Assembly (NCBI RefSeq): GCF_027913215.1
Contig: NZ_CP115784.1
Coordinates: 1,178,001-1,242,000, forward strand
DNA: 64,000 nucleotides
Reading direction: 5' to 3'
From: Paracoccus aerodenitrificans
GTDB taxonomy: Bacteria > Pseudomonadota > Alphaproteobacteria > Rhodobacterales > Rhodobacteraceae
Shown here piece after piece: positions 27,831 to 35,006 of this stretch (positions within the stretch are counted from its first letter, which is position 1; the number at the start of each line of letters is the position of its first letter). Under the pieces are notes generated by a model, which saw nothing but the letters and a program-made list of their open reading frames with translations, did no database searches and was not told the DNA's origin. Made by a program: the position numbers and the translations under genes.

Positions 27831-29579
27831 GGCTTGCACTGCCGGAAAACAGCCGCTATCCAGCGCGGACACGGACGGTTGGCCGAGTGGTCGAAGGCGC
27901 ACGCCTGGAAAGTGTGTAGGCGGGGAACCGTCTCGAGGGTTCGAATCCCTCACCGTCCGCCACCTTGGTATAAAACCGGGAACGCCGGTTGCCGCCGATT
28001 TCCCTCCTTTTGTGGCCACCAACGTCCGTAGCAGGGTGTTTTTGTTGCCCTTGATGTAGATTGCGTCGTCCGCGACCTCGACGCGCTGCGCAAAGGCCCG
28101 GACGTGTTCCCGCCGATAGCCGCCTTTTCCGAGCCGCAATCTGCGGCGGGCTTCGTCTGCCAATTCGCGCACGGCTGCGCCGGTAAGGCGCTGATGGGTG
28201 GAGCTTGCCAGCATGGCTTCGATCCGCGTCGCGTCGGCGTAGGCCTGATCGCGCAGCGCTGTAAGGCCGGCGATCCGCTCGCCCAGGGCGGATTCGGTGG
28301 GATCAAGCGAACCGGATTCGATAGCGTCGTAGAGCCGCTTGAGGCGCATGTCCGCCTCGGCGGCGCGCTGGTTCAGCTCGGCGATGTGCTGGCTGCGGCG
28401 CTCGGCGCCTTCCTGACGGCGGTCCAGCAGTGATGCCAGCACGTCCTCGATCCGCTCGGGATCAAGCAAGCGTTCCTCGATATGGTTCACCACCATCCTG
28501 TCGAGCTTGTCCATCGGGATCGCCCGGCCCTTGCAGCCGGTCGCGCCCTGTCGCGCCCGGATCGAGCAGGCGTAATAGCGATAACGGCCGCTCTTGCCGG
28601 TGCGCAGGGTCATCGCGCCGCCGCAATTGCCGCAATAGCAGATGCCGGTCAGCAGATTCGGGCCACTGACCACGCGCGGCGGCGTCACCTTGGGATTATT
28701 CGCCTGCAGGCGGCTTTGCACGGCGTCAAAAGTCTCACGGTCGATCAGCGGCGGCACGGGCACGGTGACAACCTCTTTCTCCGGCTTCACCTCGCCGCGC
28801 TTGGAGCGTTTGTTGAACTGATGCTCGCCCATATAGGTGCGCCGGGTCAGGACGCGGTGAAGCTGGCCAATGCCCCAGCGACCGCCATTGCGGGTGAAGA
28901 TGCGATTGCCGTTCAAATGGTTGACGATGGCCTTGACGCCCATCGGGCCGGACATGCCGTCACCCTCCAGCGCCAGGCGGAAGATCAGCCGCACGGTGTC
29001 GGCGTGCAGCGGGTCGATCTCCAGCTTCTTCTTCATCTTGGCGCCGCGTTGTTCGGCATCGACGACGCGATAGCCAATGGGCGGCAGCGAGCCGTTCCAG
29101 AAGCCCTGCCGGGCGTTCTCTTTCAGCGCGCGCAGGACATGCTTGGCGTTTTCCTTGGACTGGTATTCGTCGAACAGCGCCATGATCTGCCGCATCATCA
29201 CATGCATCGGATCGTCGCCCATCTCCTGCGTGATGGAGATGAGCTTCACGCCGTTCTTGGCCAGCTTCCTGACATAGAACTCCAGCTCGAAGTGATCGCG
29301 GAAGAAGCGGCTGAACGAATGCACCACTACGATATCGAAAGCGGCGGGTTTCGACGTGCCCGCCTCGATCATGCGCTGAAACTCGGGGCGTTTATCATTG
29401 GTGGCTGACCCGCCCGGTTCGACAAAGGTTTCGACGAGCTGATAGCCGCGCGCCGCGCACCATGCCTTGCCCTGCCGCTTCTGATCGGGGATCGACACGT
29501 CATGCTCGGCCTGCCTTGCGGTCGAAACACGCAGGTAAAGCGCGGCGCGCAGGGCGGCAGTCGGGGTTTGGCTGTTCAT
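27804..29579 (-). CDS. Large serine recombinase (integrase) whose C-terminus reads through tRNA-Ser
   Basis: This 591-residue site-specific recombinase has a resolvase catalytic domain (about 10-155) with nucleophile Ser in LYLRVSTARQ and the FSRFFRD helix. A Recombinase domain (about 165-300) follows, then a zinc ribbon (CYCGNCGG ... CSIRARQGATGC) and a coiled coil (RRSQHIAELNQRAAEADMRL). Residues after about 539 are translated from antisense tRNA-Ser and the 3' end of phaR. The core protein therefore ends near VPGFIPRW and the rest depends on the integration site. The ATG overlaps the upstream HTH gene (ATGA). Confidence 0.88.
   Translation of the reverse strand: MNSQTPTAALRAALYLRVSTARQAEHDVSIPDQKRQGKAWCAARGYQLVETFVEPGGSATNDKRPEFQRMIEAGTSKPAAFDIVVVHSFSRFFRDHFELEFYVRKLAKNGVKLISITQEMGDDPMHVMMRQIMALFDEYQSKENAKHVLRALKENARQGFWNGSLPPIGYRVVDAEQRGAKMKKKLEIDPLHADTVRLIFRLALEGDGMSGPMGVKAIVNHLNGNRIFTRNGGRWGIGQLHRVLTRRTYMGEHQFNKRSKRGEVKPEKEVVTVPVPPLIDRETFDAVQSRLQANNPKVTPPRVVSGPNLLTGICYCGNCGGAMTLRTGKSGRYRYYACSIRARQGATGCKGRAIPMDKLDRMVVNHIEERLLDPERIEDVLASLLDRRQEGAERRSQHIAELNQRAAEADMRLKRLYDAIESGSLDPTESALGERIAGLTALRDQAYADATRIEAMLASSTHQRLTGAAVRELADEARRRLRLGKGGYRREHVRAFAQRVEVADDAIYIKGNKNTLLRTLVATKGGKSAATGVPGFIPRWRTVRDSNPRDGSPPTHFPGVRLRPLGQPSVSALDSGCFPAVQASHFRNAVL
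27873..27962 (+). tRNA. tRNA-Ser (anticodon GGA)
   Basis: The acceptor stem GGACGGT pairs with ACCGTCC, followed by G and encoded CCA at 27960-27962. The anticodon stem CACGC/GTGTG carries loop CTGGAAA, so the anticodon is GGA. A long variable arm typical of class II tRNA follows, then the T-loop GGTTCGAATCC. Its 3' end is the attachment site of the neighbouring integrase element. Confidence 0.95.
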
Positions 29580-29965
29580 GGCTGACCTCCTTCCACCTTG
29601 CGCGGTTCCAGCAAGGGCAGCTCCAGCGCCACGCGGTCATAGAGTACCTTTGGGGCCACCTTCCGGCCTTCGCCCTTCTCCATGCGGACAAGGCCGTAGG
29701 TGACCATCTTCTTGAGCGTGCGCGACAGGTTCGGTTTGGCGCACCCGGTGAGCTGGGACAACTCTTCCAGCGATCCGGGGGCTTGCTCGTGAATGACGCG
29801 CAGCAGCTCGCGGTTTCCGCTGGACAGAATTTGCGCGAAAGATTCAGTCGAGGTGAACCACACTTTCGGATCGTCCGCCGCCGGCTTTTCCTCGCCGCGC
29901 GCGATCCGCAGGGTGCGGGCTTTCATCTCGTCATAGTCGGCGATCCCGACTTTCAATGTGGTCAT
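29576..29965 (-). CDS. HTH DNA-binding protein, likely antitoxin partner (TumA / HVO_A0114-like)
   Basis: This 129-residue protein has a winged-helix core of MarR/ArsR type (SLEELSQLTGCAKPNLSRTLKKMVTYGLVRMEKG). An N-terminal segment includes DEMKARTLRIARGE and KVWFTSTESFAQIL. That whole pattern matches small HTH proteins commonly paired with DUF6516/TumE proteins. I chose ATG 29965, which overlaps the stop of the upstream gene by four bases; the longer open frame upstream is antisense or out of context. It is probably the antitoxin and autorepressor of the pair, by analogy only. Confidence 0.75.
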   Translation of the reverse strand: MTTLKVGIADYDEMKARTLRIARGEEKPAADDPKVWFTSTESFAQILSSGNRELLRVIHEQAPGSLEELSQLTGCAKPNLSRTLKKMVTYGLVRMEKGEGRKVAPKVLYDRVALELPLLEPRKVEGGQP

Positions 29966-30315
29966 AGCACACCTCGCTCCTTCAACACCGCATCGACCGC
30001 CTGCCAGAAATCGGCCAGCAAGGTAGCCGCATCCTCGTAAGCGTAGGGCCTCACGGTCTGGAGGCGGTGGCGATGGTCCATCGGCGCACCGCACTTGCCC
30101 CGGCCGACCGGATGGGCGTTGTCAAAACCAACCAGTCGCTCACCCGAAGGCCCGTGAAGCGTAAGCGAGTAATCGAGACCATGCGGCTTTTCCGGTGAGA
30201 CCGGAACGCGGGTGATGACGAATTTCACCCAATGGCCGCCCTCGGGATCGACAACCAGCACCTGCCCATCAAGGTCCAGCAGCGTGTCGAGGCCCGGATC
30301 ACGCCCCTCGCTCAT
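29962..30315 (-). CDS. DUF6516 / TumE-like putative toxin
   Basis: This 117-residue protein has the family pattern GGHWVKFVITRV, then a YSLTLHGPSGERLVGFDNAH segment, a DHRHR pair of histidines, and a C-terminal YEDAATLLADFWQAVDAVL helix. Proteins of this type are annotated as the TumE toxin of a type II toxin-antitoxin pair. The target is not known to me. The gene is sandwiched between two 4-base overlaps (upstream with the 106-residue gene, downstream with the HTH gene). Toxin-before-antitoxin is the usual order for this family. Confidence 0.72.
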   Translation of the reverse strand: MSEGRDPGLDTLLDLDGQVLVVDPEGGHWVKFVITRVPVSPEKPHGLDYSLTLHGPSGERLVGFDNAHPVGRGKCGAPMDHRHRLQTVRPYAYEDAATLLADFWQAVDAVLKERGVL

Positions 30316-30632
30316 GACTTATCATTATCCTCTGATGATAATAAGCTCAAGCTCTGATTGCCAGGGGGGCTGTCTATCGGTCCGAATAACCGGTCGAGCA
30401 CATCGCCGAAAAACTGCTCGAAGATGTCCACCTCGGCTACTGTGACCGGCACATCTTCCGGCCAGTCATCAATGACAGGCAGCGTCTCGACATCGACGAT
30501 GCGCAGCGGTAATCTGCGCCGTTCCCGCCCGTTCGGCGTGGGGTTGTCGGCATAGTCGAACAGATCGTCCGGCAGCGTCTCGGGCGCCGGAGTTCGTGGC
30601 CGCCCTTTATGGGCGCGGTGCTCTGCGCACAT
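30312..30632 (-). CDS. Small acidic hypothetical protein, first gene of the recombinase operon
   Basis: This 106-residue protein has a basic start (CAEHRAHKGRPRTP), then a mostly acidic body (LRIVDVETLPVIDDWPEDVP, FEQFFGDVLDRLFG). There is no membrane helix and no Cys cluster. I do not recognise a family. GGAGGA sits 4 bases before the ATG, the best ribosome site in the segment, and the stop overlaps the DUF6516 start by four bases. It is therefore the leading gene of a four-gene translationally coupled operon ending in the recombinase. Confidence 0.7.
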   Translation of the reverse strand: MCAEHRAHKGRPRTPAPETLPDDLFDYADNPTPNGRERRRLPLRIVDVETLPVIDDWPEDVPVTVAEVDIFEQFFGDVLDRLFGPIDSPPGNQSLSLLSSEDNDKS

Positions 30633-30838
30633 AGAATCCTCCGTGGTTCAGGTGGCTTCCGGCACGATCACAGCCCCGGAATTAGTCGAACCATGGAGGG
30701 AGTTTGACGGCCCGTAGCGTGCCGCAATTGTGGTCATGCGTCGGCGGCACCCCTCTGAGGAGCAAAGCGGATTACTGAGTTCAACCTTGACATCCCGTGC
30801 TCAGTGATACTGTAAATAGGCGGTATTTCAGAAGATTA
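30633..30838. other. Intergenic, upstream of the recombinase operon
   Basis: No gene is seen in these 206 bases. The region should hold the promoter of the minus-strand operon. It shows no similarity to istB, although an istB 3' half lies on the other side of the IS5 element. Confidence 0.5.
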
Positions 30839-30901
30839 GGCTCCAGACCCATTGATTTCGGGCTGTTTGCGTGATTCAGGCTCTGCAAGGAGACCTGATT
30901 T

Positions 30902-31659
30902 ATGAGCAACCTTTTCTGGCTGACTGACGCGCAGATGGAGCGTCTGAAACCCTATTTCCCGAAATCCCACGGCAAGCCACGCGTTGACGACCGGCGTGTG
31001 CTGAGCGGCATAATATTCATCAATCGTAATGGCTTGCGATGGTGCGACGCGCCGACGGACTACGGCCCCGCCAAGACGCTCTACAACCGCTGGAAGCGCT
31101 GGAGCGAGAACGGGACCTTCGCCCGGATCATGGTGGGCCTCGCCGCCGAGAGCGCCGAACACAATACGATCATGATCGACGCGACCTATCTGAAAGCGCA
31201 CCGCACGGCCTCGAGCCTGCGGGTCAAAAAAGGGGGCGCGGGCGCCAGATCGGGCGAACGAAAGGCGGCATGAACACGAAACTGCACGCCGTCACCGACG
31301 CGAAGGGCCGCCCGATAGGGTTCTTCATGTCCGCCGGACAAGTCAGTGATTACACCGGGGCAGCGGCACTTCTGAACAGCCTGCCGGAGGCGGATTGGCT
31401 GCTGGCCGATCGGGGCTATGATGCCGACTGGTTCAGAGATGCCTTGAAAAACAAGGGGATAAAGGTTTGCATCCCGGGTCGGAAGTCGCGCAAGAAACCC
31501 GTCAAATACGACAAGCGGCGCTACAAACGCCGCAACCGCATCGAAATCATGTTCGGCCGACTCAAGGATTGGAGGCGCGTCGCCACCCGATACGACCGTT
31601 GCCCCGAGACCTTCTTCTCTGCAATCCTGCTCGCCGCGACCGTCATCTTCTGGTTATGA
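30902..31659 (+). CDS. IS5-family (IS427-type) transposase made by -1 frameshifting
   Basis: The first frame (30902-31273, 123 residues) holds the N-terminal DUF4096-like domain ([21 protein letters not shown]) and the first catalytic Asp ([11 protein letters not shown]). The second frame, in -1, runs to 31659. It holds the second Asp ([11 protein letters not shown]) and the Glu ([16 protein letters not shown]). The frames overlap across a slippery A AAA AAG at 31226-31232, the standard signal for this group. Neither frame alone has a full DDE triad. The element looks intact and could be active. Confidence 0.85.
31226..31232 (+). other. Programmed -1 frameshift site of the transposase
   Basis: Six A followed by G form the classic A AAA AAG heptamer in the correct phase: AAA-AAG-type slippage moves from the first-frame codons at 31226 to the second-frame codons at 31225. 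Confidence 0.75.
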
Positions 31660-31681
31660 TCAAGAACGAGTCCTGAGCCTA

Positions 31682-31999
31682 GTGAACAAGCTCGACGCCG
31701 AAGCCCGGGCCGAACGACAGGGCCGGACCGCGGAACTGATCTCCCGCCTCGACTTCCTGATCCTAGACGAACTTGGCTATCTCCCGTTCGCCCAGACCGG
31801 CGGCCAGCTCCTATTCCATCTGATCAGCAAGCTTTACGAGCGGACCTCGATCATCGTCACCACCAATCTCGCCTTCGGCGAATGGCCCAGCGTCTTCGGC
31901 GACGCCAAGATGACCACCGCGCTCCTCGACCGGCTCACCCATCATTGCGAGATCGTCGAAACCGGCAACGAAAGCTGGCGCTTCAAGAACCGGGCGTAG
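31682..31999 (+). pseudogene. istB: 3' half of IS21-family helper ATPase istB
   Basis: About 105 residues of the C-terminal part of IstB remain: Walker B region [20 protein letters not shown], sensor region [29 protein letters not shown], and the usual end [10 protein letters not shown]. Walker A and the N-terminal domain are absent. The sequence begins 2 bases after the IS5 right end, and the missing half is not on the far side of the IS5. The open frame can start at GTG 31682, but the product could not bind ATP. Confidence 0.85.
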
Positions 32000-32015
32000 G
32001 GCAAGCGGAACCCCC

Positions 32016-32066
32016 GCTGGCCCGTCGCCGCGGCGTTACATGAAGACTATGCAGCGACGGGCCAGC
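32016..32066. terminator. Inverted repeat after istB
   Basis: GCTGGCCCGTCGC at 32016-32028 is perfectly repeated in inverse as GCGACGGGCCAGC at 32054-32066, with a 25-base spacer and no T-run. It probably acts as a transcript barrier at the end of the IS21 element. Confidence 0.4.
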
Positions 32067-32077
32067 TCAGCTCCAGA

Positions 32078-32128
32078 GGGGTCAATTTTGGACGCCGATA
32101 AGGGGTCACGATTGGATGCCGATTGACA
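32078..32128. repeat. IS21-family right end with two tandem subterminal repeats
   Basis: Two related 23-base units, each beginning GGGGTCA and ending GCCGAT, lie at 32078-32100 and 32102-32124. The element ends in TTGACA at 32128, so the inverse end reads TGTCAATCGGCATCC, a typical IS21-type terminus. Multiple terminal repeats are the usual transposase-binding layout of this family. The matching left end is not in the segment. Confidence 0.75.
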
Positions 32129-32312
32129 TCCGTTTGGCATAGGCGGTGCGATCCGCCCAAGGAAGGACATCTCCGCCGCGCACTATCTCCTCGCGGATGA
32201 TCGCGCGGCCGGATTCGGGGGTTGTATGGAAACCGCGGCGGGCAAGCTCGGTGATCAGGCTGGTCTTGCCCGCACTTGGGCCGCCCGTCACGACGAAGAA
32301 ACGGTCGCTCAT
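32129..32312 (-). pseudogene. N-terminal fragment of an AAA_28-like NTPase, truncated by IS21
   Basis: ATG 32312 opens a frame with a P-loop (FFVVTGGPSAGKTSLITELARRGF) followed by ESGRAIIREE and GGDVLPWADRTAYAKRM, the start of AAA_28-type ATPases, which normally run to about 180 residues. After Met the frame enters the IS21 end and stops at 32106 after six junk residues. The C-terminal two thirds are not in the window. It lies next to tRNA-Ala and is probably part of the original backbone. Confidence 0.8.
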
Positions 32313-32481
32313 GGGCCATCCTCGGTTTTGAAGGGGGAAGGGCTGCGCGGCGATCGACGCACTGAACGCCGCGGATCAAAGCAGCATGGATTTTCGTAGG
32401 GAAAACAGCACCGGTCTGTGCGGCAGAGGCAAATTCTCTGACGAGAAAGGCAGAACTATCTGGTGCTTTTCATGGATATCG

Positions 32482-32557
<76 letters not shown>

Positions 32558-32653
32558 ACCGGAGGTCTGCAGCGGCGCGGTGCGTCGTTGCGTGGGGGGT
32601 CTATATGAGGTCGGAATGGTGGGTGCAAGGGGAATTTCGTCGCTGCAAGGAAA

Positions 32654-32682
32654 AAGAAAACGGGGCTGGTTCGCCCCGTTTT
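32654..32682 (-). terminator. Rho-independent terminator of the DoxX gene
   Basis: CGGGGC at 32661-32666 pairs with GCCCCG at 32673-32678. On the minus strand it ends in a T-rich run (the AAAAAGAAAA tract on the plus strand). Confidence 0.75.
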
Positions 32683-32704
32683 CGCTTTGCCTGCAAGGGC
32701 TGGT

Positions 32705-33103
32705 TCAGTGGTCGCGGCCCAGTATGCGGTCAAGGCTGAGAGGGCCCGGACCGGCGAAGGCGATATAGAGAAACACGAAGCAATACAGGATTGCGGCGTC
32801 TCCCCCGTTCAGTGCCGGAACCGGATGCTGAGGCGCGTGGGCCAGCCAATAGGCGAAGGCCATCAGGCCGGACAGGATAAATGCCACCGGGCGGGAAAAC
32901 AGGCCGAGGGCCAGCAGCGCACCGCCGACCAGCTCCAGCATGCCTGCGATCCAGAATTGCGACATGACGGGCGGGAAGGCGCTGCTGCTGGCGGGAATGC
33001 CAAGGATCTTCTGCGAGCCATGTGCAAGGAAGATCAGCGCCGCAACGATGCGCAGCACGCTGCGCATCAAGGGGGCATAGGGGGACAGGGATTTGAAACT
33101 CAC
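32705..33103 (-). CDS. DoxX-family membrane protein
   Basis: This 132-residue protein has four predicted membrane helices and the family pattern RIVAALIFLAHGSQKILG at the first helix, GMLELVGGALLALGLFSRPVAF in the middle, and NGGDAAILYCFVFLYIAFAGPG at the end. DoxX proteins are linked to oxidoreductase and sulfur or redox stress functions, but the exact role here is unknown. The start is GTG 33103, with GAGG 6 bases upstream. Confidence 0.85.
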   Translation of the reverse strand: MSFKSLSPYAPLMRSVLRIVAALIFLAHGSQKILGIPASSSAFPPVMSQFWIAGMLELVGGALLALGLFSRPVAFILSGLMAFAYWLAHAPQHPVPALNGGDAAILYCFVFLYIAFAGPGPLSLDRILGRDH

Positions 33104-33169
33104 ATTCGCCTCATAGATTGGTTAAAGCATCTCTTTCGGCGAAAATGTTCGTATTAACAATCCCTTCGA

Positions 33170-33490
33170 TCAGTCCTCGTCGTCTTTTGCGACATCGGCG
33201 ATGTCGTCCAGAGAGACGTCGTCATCGTCGTCGTCATCCTCCAGAAGATCGTCGTCCATATTGCTGCTGTCGTCATCGTCCAGATCGTCTTCGATCAGAT
33301 CGTTGGACTGATCCTTGTCCTTCGACGCTGTTTTCTCAGAGACCAGCGAACGGCTGCGACCCTGGGCAAGACTTTCCACCGTGAACTCGGTCGAGCACAC
33401 AGGGCAGGTCATCGGGTCGTTCTGCAGATCGTAGAAGCGCGATCCGCAATGCGGGCACAGGCGCTTCGTGCCCCATTCCTCTTTGGGCAT
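33170..33490 (-). CDS. TIGR02300-type protein: zinc-ribbon start and Asp-rich tail
   Basis: This 106-residue protein starts with a compact ribbon (WGTKRLCPHCGSRFYDLQNDPMTCPVC; two CxxC pairs). It ends in about 50 residues that are mostly Asp with some Glu and Ser. The FYDL motif and acid tail define the TIGR02300 (FYDLN_acid) family conserved in alphaproteobacteria. Its function is unknown; the look is of a nucleic-acid mimic or RNA polymerase-associated protein, but that is speculation. Confidence 0.85.
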   Translation of the reverse strand: MPKEEWGTKRLCPHCGSRFYDLQNDPMTCPVCSTEFTVESLAQGRSRSLVSEKTASKDKDQSNDLIEDDLDDDDSSNMDDDLLEDDDDDDDVSLDDIADVAKDDED

Positions 33491-33575
33491 GGTATTCTCC
33501 TTACGCCGCGGTTAGGTAAATCCGGGTTCCCCTGCCACAAGCCCATTGGGCTGTAAAGACCTATCCTGTCAGGCA

Positions 33576-34259
33576 ATGCAGCAGCAGATACAGATCGGCG
33601 ATATAACGGTTCTGATCCGGCGCAATTCAAGGGCGCGGCGGATGACGCTGCGTGTCCCGCGCACGGGCGGAGATGTCGTGCTGACATTGCCGCCGCGCGT
33701 CACGCTGGAAGAGGGGCGGGGCTTTGCGGCCTCGCGGGCGGACTGGCTGCAGCGGACTCTGGCGGAAAGGCCGCCCCCGCAGATCGTCGCGGATGGGGCC
33801 GTGATCCCGGTTTCGGGGCAGGCGGTGACGGTGATTGTGCTGCCGGTCAAAAGGGTGCGGTTCAGCGATGCGGTGCTGGCGGTGCCTTCGGGCAAGCCGG
33901 TCGGGCCGACCGTGCGGGCATGGCTGAAGCATCATGCGCATGCGGCGCTGCGCGAATCTGTGGACCGGCATGCCGCAAATCTGGGCCGGCAGCCGCGTGC
34001 CATGACGCTGCGCGATACGCGGTCGCGATGGGGCAGTTGTACTTCGGATGGCCGACTGATGTTTTCCTGGCGGCTGGCGATGGCCCCCTATGAGGTGCTG
34101 GATTACGTGGCCGCGCATGAGGTCGCGCATCTTGCGCATATGGACCACTCGCCGCGTTTCTGGGCGGCGGTTGAACGGCTGATGCCGGATTACGCCCGGC
34201 ACCGGGCATGGCTTCGGGTGAACGGGTCCGGTTTGCAGGCATGGCGGTTCGAGGATTGA
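33576..34259 (+). CDS. YgjP-like (DUF45/M48) metallopeptidase
   Basis: This 227-residue protein has zinc-binding H-E-V-A-H (AAHEVAHLAHMDHSPRFW), with the third ligand in the following MDHS segment. The family motif RDTRSRWGSCTSDGRLMFSWRL is present. Such proteins resemble the SprT/YgjP zinc proteases. The N-terminal region is a beta-rich DUF45 part. ATG 33576 was chosen; the upstream in-frame TTG at 33546 is less convincing. Confidence 0.85.
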   Translation: MQQQIQIGDITVLIRRNSRARRMTLRVPRTGGDVVLTLPPRVTLEEGRGFAASRADWLQRTLAERPPPQIVADGAVIPVSGQAVTVIVLPVKRVRFSDAVLAVPSGKPVGPTVRAWLKHHAHAALRESVDRHAANLGRQPRAMTLRDTRSRWGSCTSDGRLMFSWRLAMAPYEVLDYVAAHEVAHLAHMDHSPRFWAAVERLMPDYARHRAWLRVNGSGLQAWRFED

Positions 34260-34272
34260 CCCCGGAGCGCGA

Positions 34273-34282
34273 TGTGATCACA
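34273..34282. promoter_or_regulatory. Palindrome TGTGATCACA just upstream of the GntR gene
   Basis: A perfect 10-base palindrome lies 8 bases before the ATG, in a 31-base gap. It is a plausible operator for autoregulation. GntR/FadR proteins bind palindromes of about this size. Confidence 0.4.
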
Positions 34283-34290
34283 CATACCGC

Positions 34291-34947
34291 ATGAGCGCCG
34301 CCCGCCTGACCGATCCCACCGCGCATGAGCGGCTGTACCGCAATCTGCGCGGCCGCATCCTTGTCGGAGAGTTGCCGCCCGGGCAATCCCTGACGCTGCG
34401 GGGCATTGCCTCGGAATACAGCGTGTCGATGACACCGGCCCGCGAGGCTGTGCGCAGACTGGCCGCCGAGGGGGCGCTGACGCTTTCCGCATCGGGCCGG
34501 GTCATGACGCCCGAACTTTCCGTCGAGCGGATCGAGGAACTCGCGGCGCTGCGTGCGCTGATCGAGCCGGAACTGGCCTCCCGCGCCCTGCCACGCGCCC
34601 ATTTCGCGCTGATCGAGCGGTTGAGCGCCATTAATAACGGCATTGCCGAAGCGGTGATGCGTCATGATGCGGTCGGCTATATCCGCAGCAATTTGGATTT
34701 TCACCGCACGCTGTATCTTCGGGCGCAGGCTCCGGCGATGCTGGCGATTCTCGAAACCGTCTGGCTGCAGCTGGGGCCGACGATGCGGGCGCTCTATGGG
34801 AAGGTGCAGCGCAATTCTCCGCCGCGTCATCACCGCATGATCATCGCGGCGCTGAAGGCGGGGGACGATCCGGCGCTGCGCCTGTCGATCCGGGCCGATG
34901 TGACCCACGGTTTGCGACATCTGACGGCGGAAAGCGCCGCGCGCTGA
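34291..34947 (+). CDS. GntR-family (FadR/FCD subfamily) transcriptional regulator
   Basis: This 218-residue protein has an N-terminal winged helix (RLYRNLRGRILVGELPPGQSL, then MTPAREAVRRLAAEGAL). A C-terminal FCD helical ligand-binding domain follows, with the metal-binding type residues D..R...H in SNLDFHRTLY and the closing HHRMIIAALKAGD. The ligand cannot be predicted. No ribosome site is obvious, and the start sits only 31 bases from the preceding stop. A 60-base gap separates it from argS, with no clear link. Confidence 0.88.
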   Translation: MSAARLTDPTAHERLYRNLRGRILVGELPPGQSLTLRGIASEYSVSMTPAREAVRRLAAEGALTLSASGRVMTPELSVERIEELAALRALIEPELASRALPRAHFALIERLSAINNGIAEAVMRHDAVGYIRSNLDFHRTLYLRAQAPAMLAILETVWLQLGPTMRALYGKVQRNSPPRHHRMIIAALKAGDDPALRLSIRADVTHGLRHLTAESAAR

Positions 34948-35006
34948 TTTTTGCCCCCCGTTGACCTTTGGGGCGTAGCGGGGCTATCGCAGTCGGGAAC
35001 AATCGG

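Larger units (their letters stand above)
30839..31679 (+). mobile_element. IS5-family insertion sequence, IS427-type (841 bp)
   Basis: The left end GGCTCCAGACCCATT at 30839 is matched, imperfectly, by the reverse complement of the right end at 31679 (GGCTCAGGACTCGTT). Both ends are flanked by TA, consistent with the short target duplication of IS427-type elements. The element contains one transposase read by frameshifting. The left and right flanks belong to different sequences, so it is not a simple insertion into an intact gene. Confidence 0.8.

Noticed and set aside
29962..30094. Longer start for the HTH gene at 30094
   Set aside because: The ATG at 29965 overlaps the upstream stop by four bases and begins the conserved region. 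The added 43 residues are Arg/Gly/Pro-rich and lie over the DUF6516 gene.
31039..31659. Second transposase frame as an independent gene
   Set aside because: Its first part is out-of-frame translation of the upstream half. The A AAA AAG site shows it is reached by frameshifting.
32047..32379. A 110-residue minus-strand frame over the IS21/NTPase junction
   Set aside because: It is out of frame with the NTPase P-loop and crosses the IS21 end. The composition is Arg/Pro-rich with no family motif.
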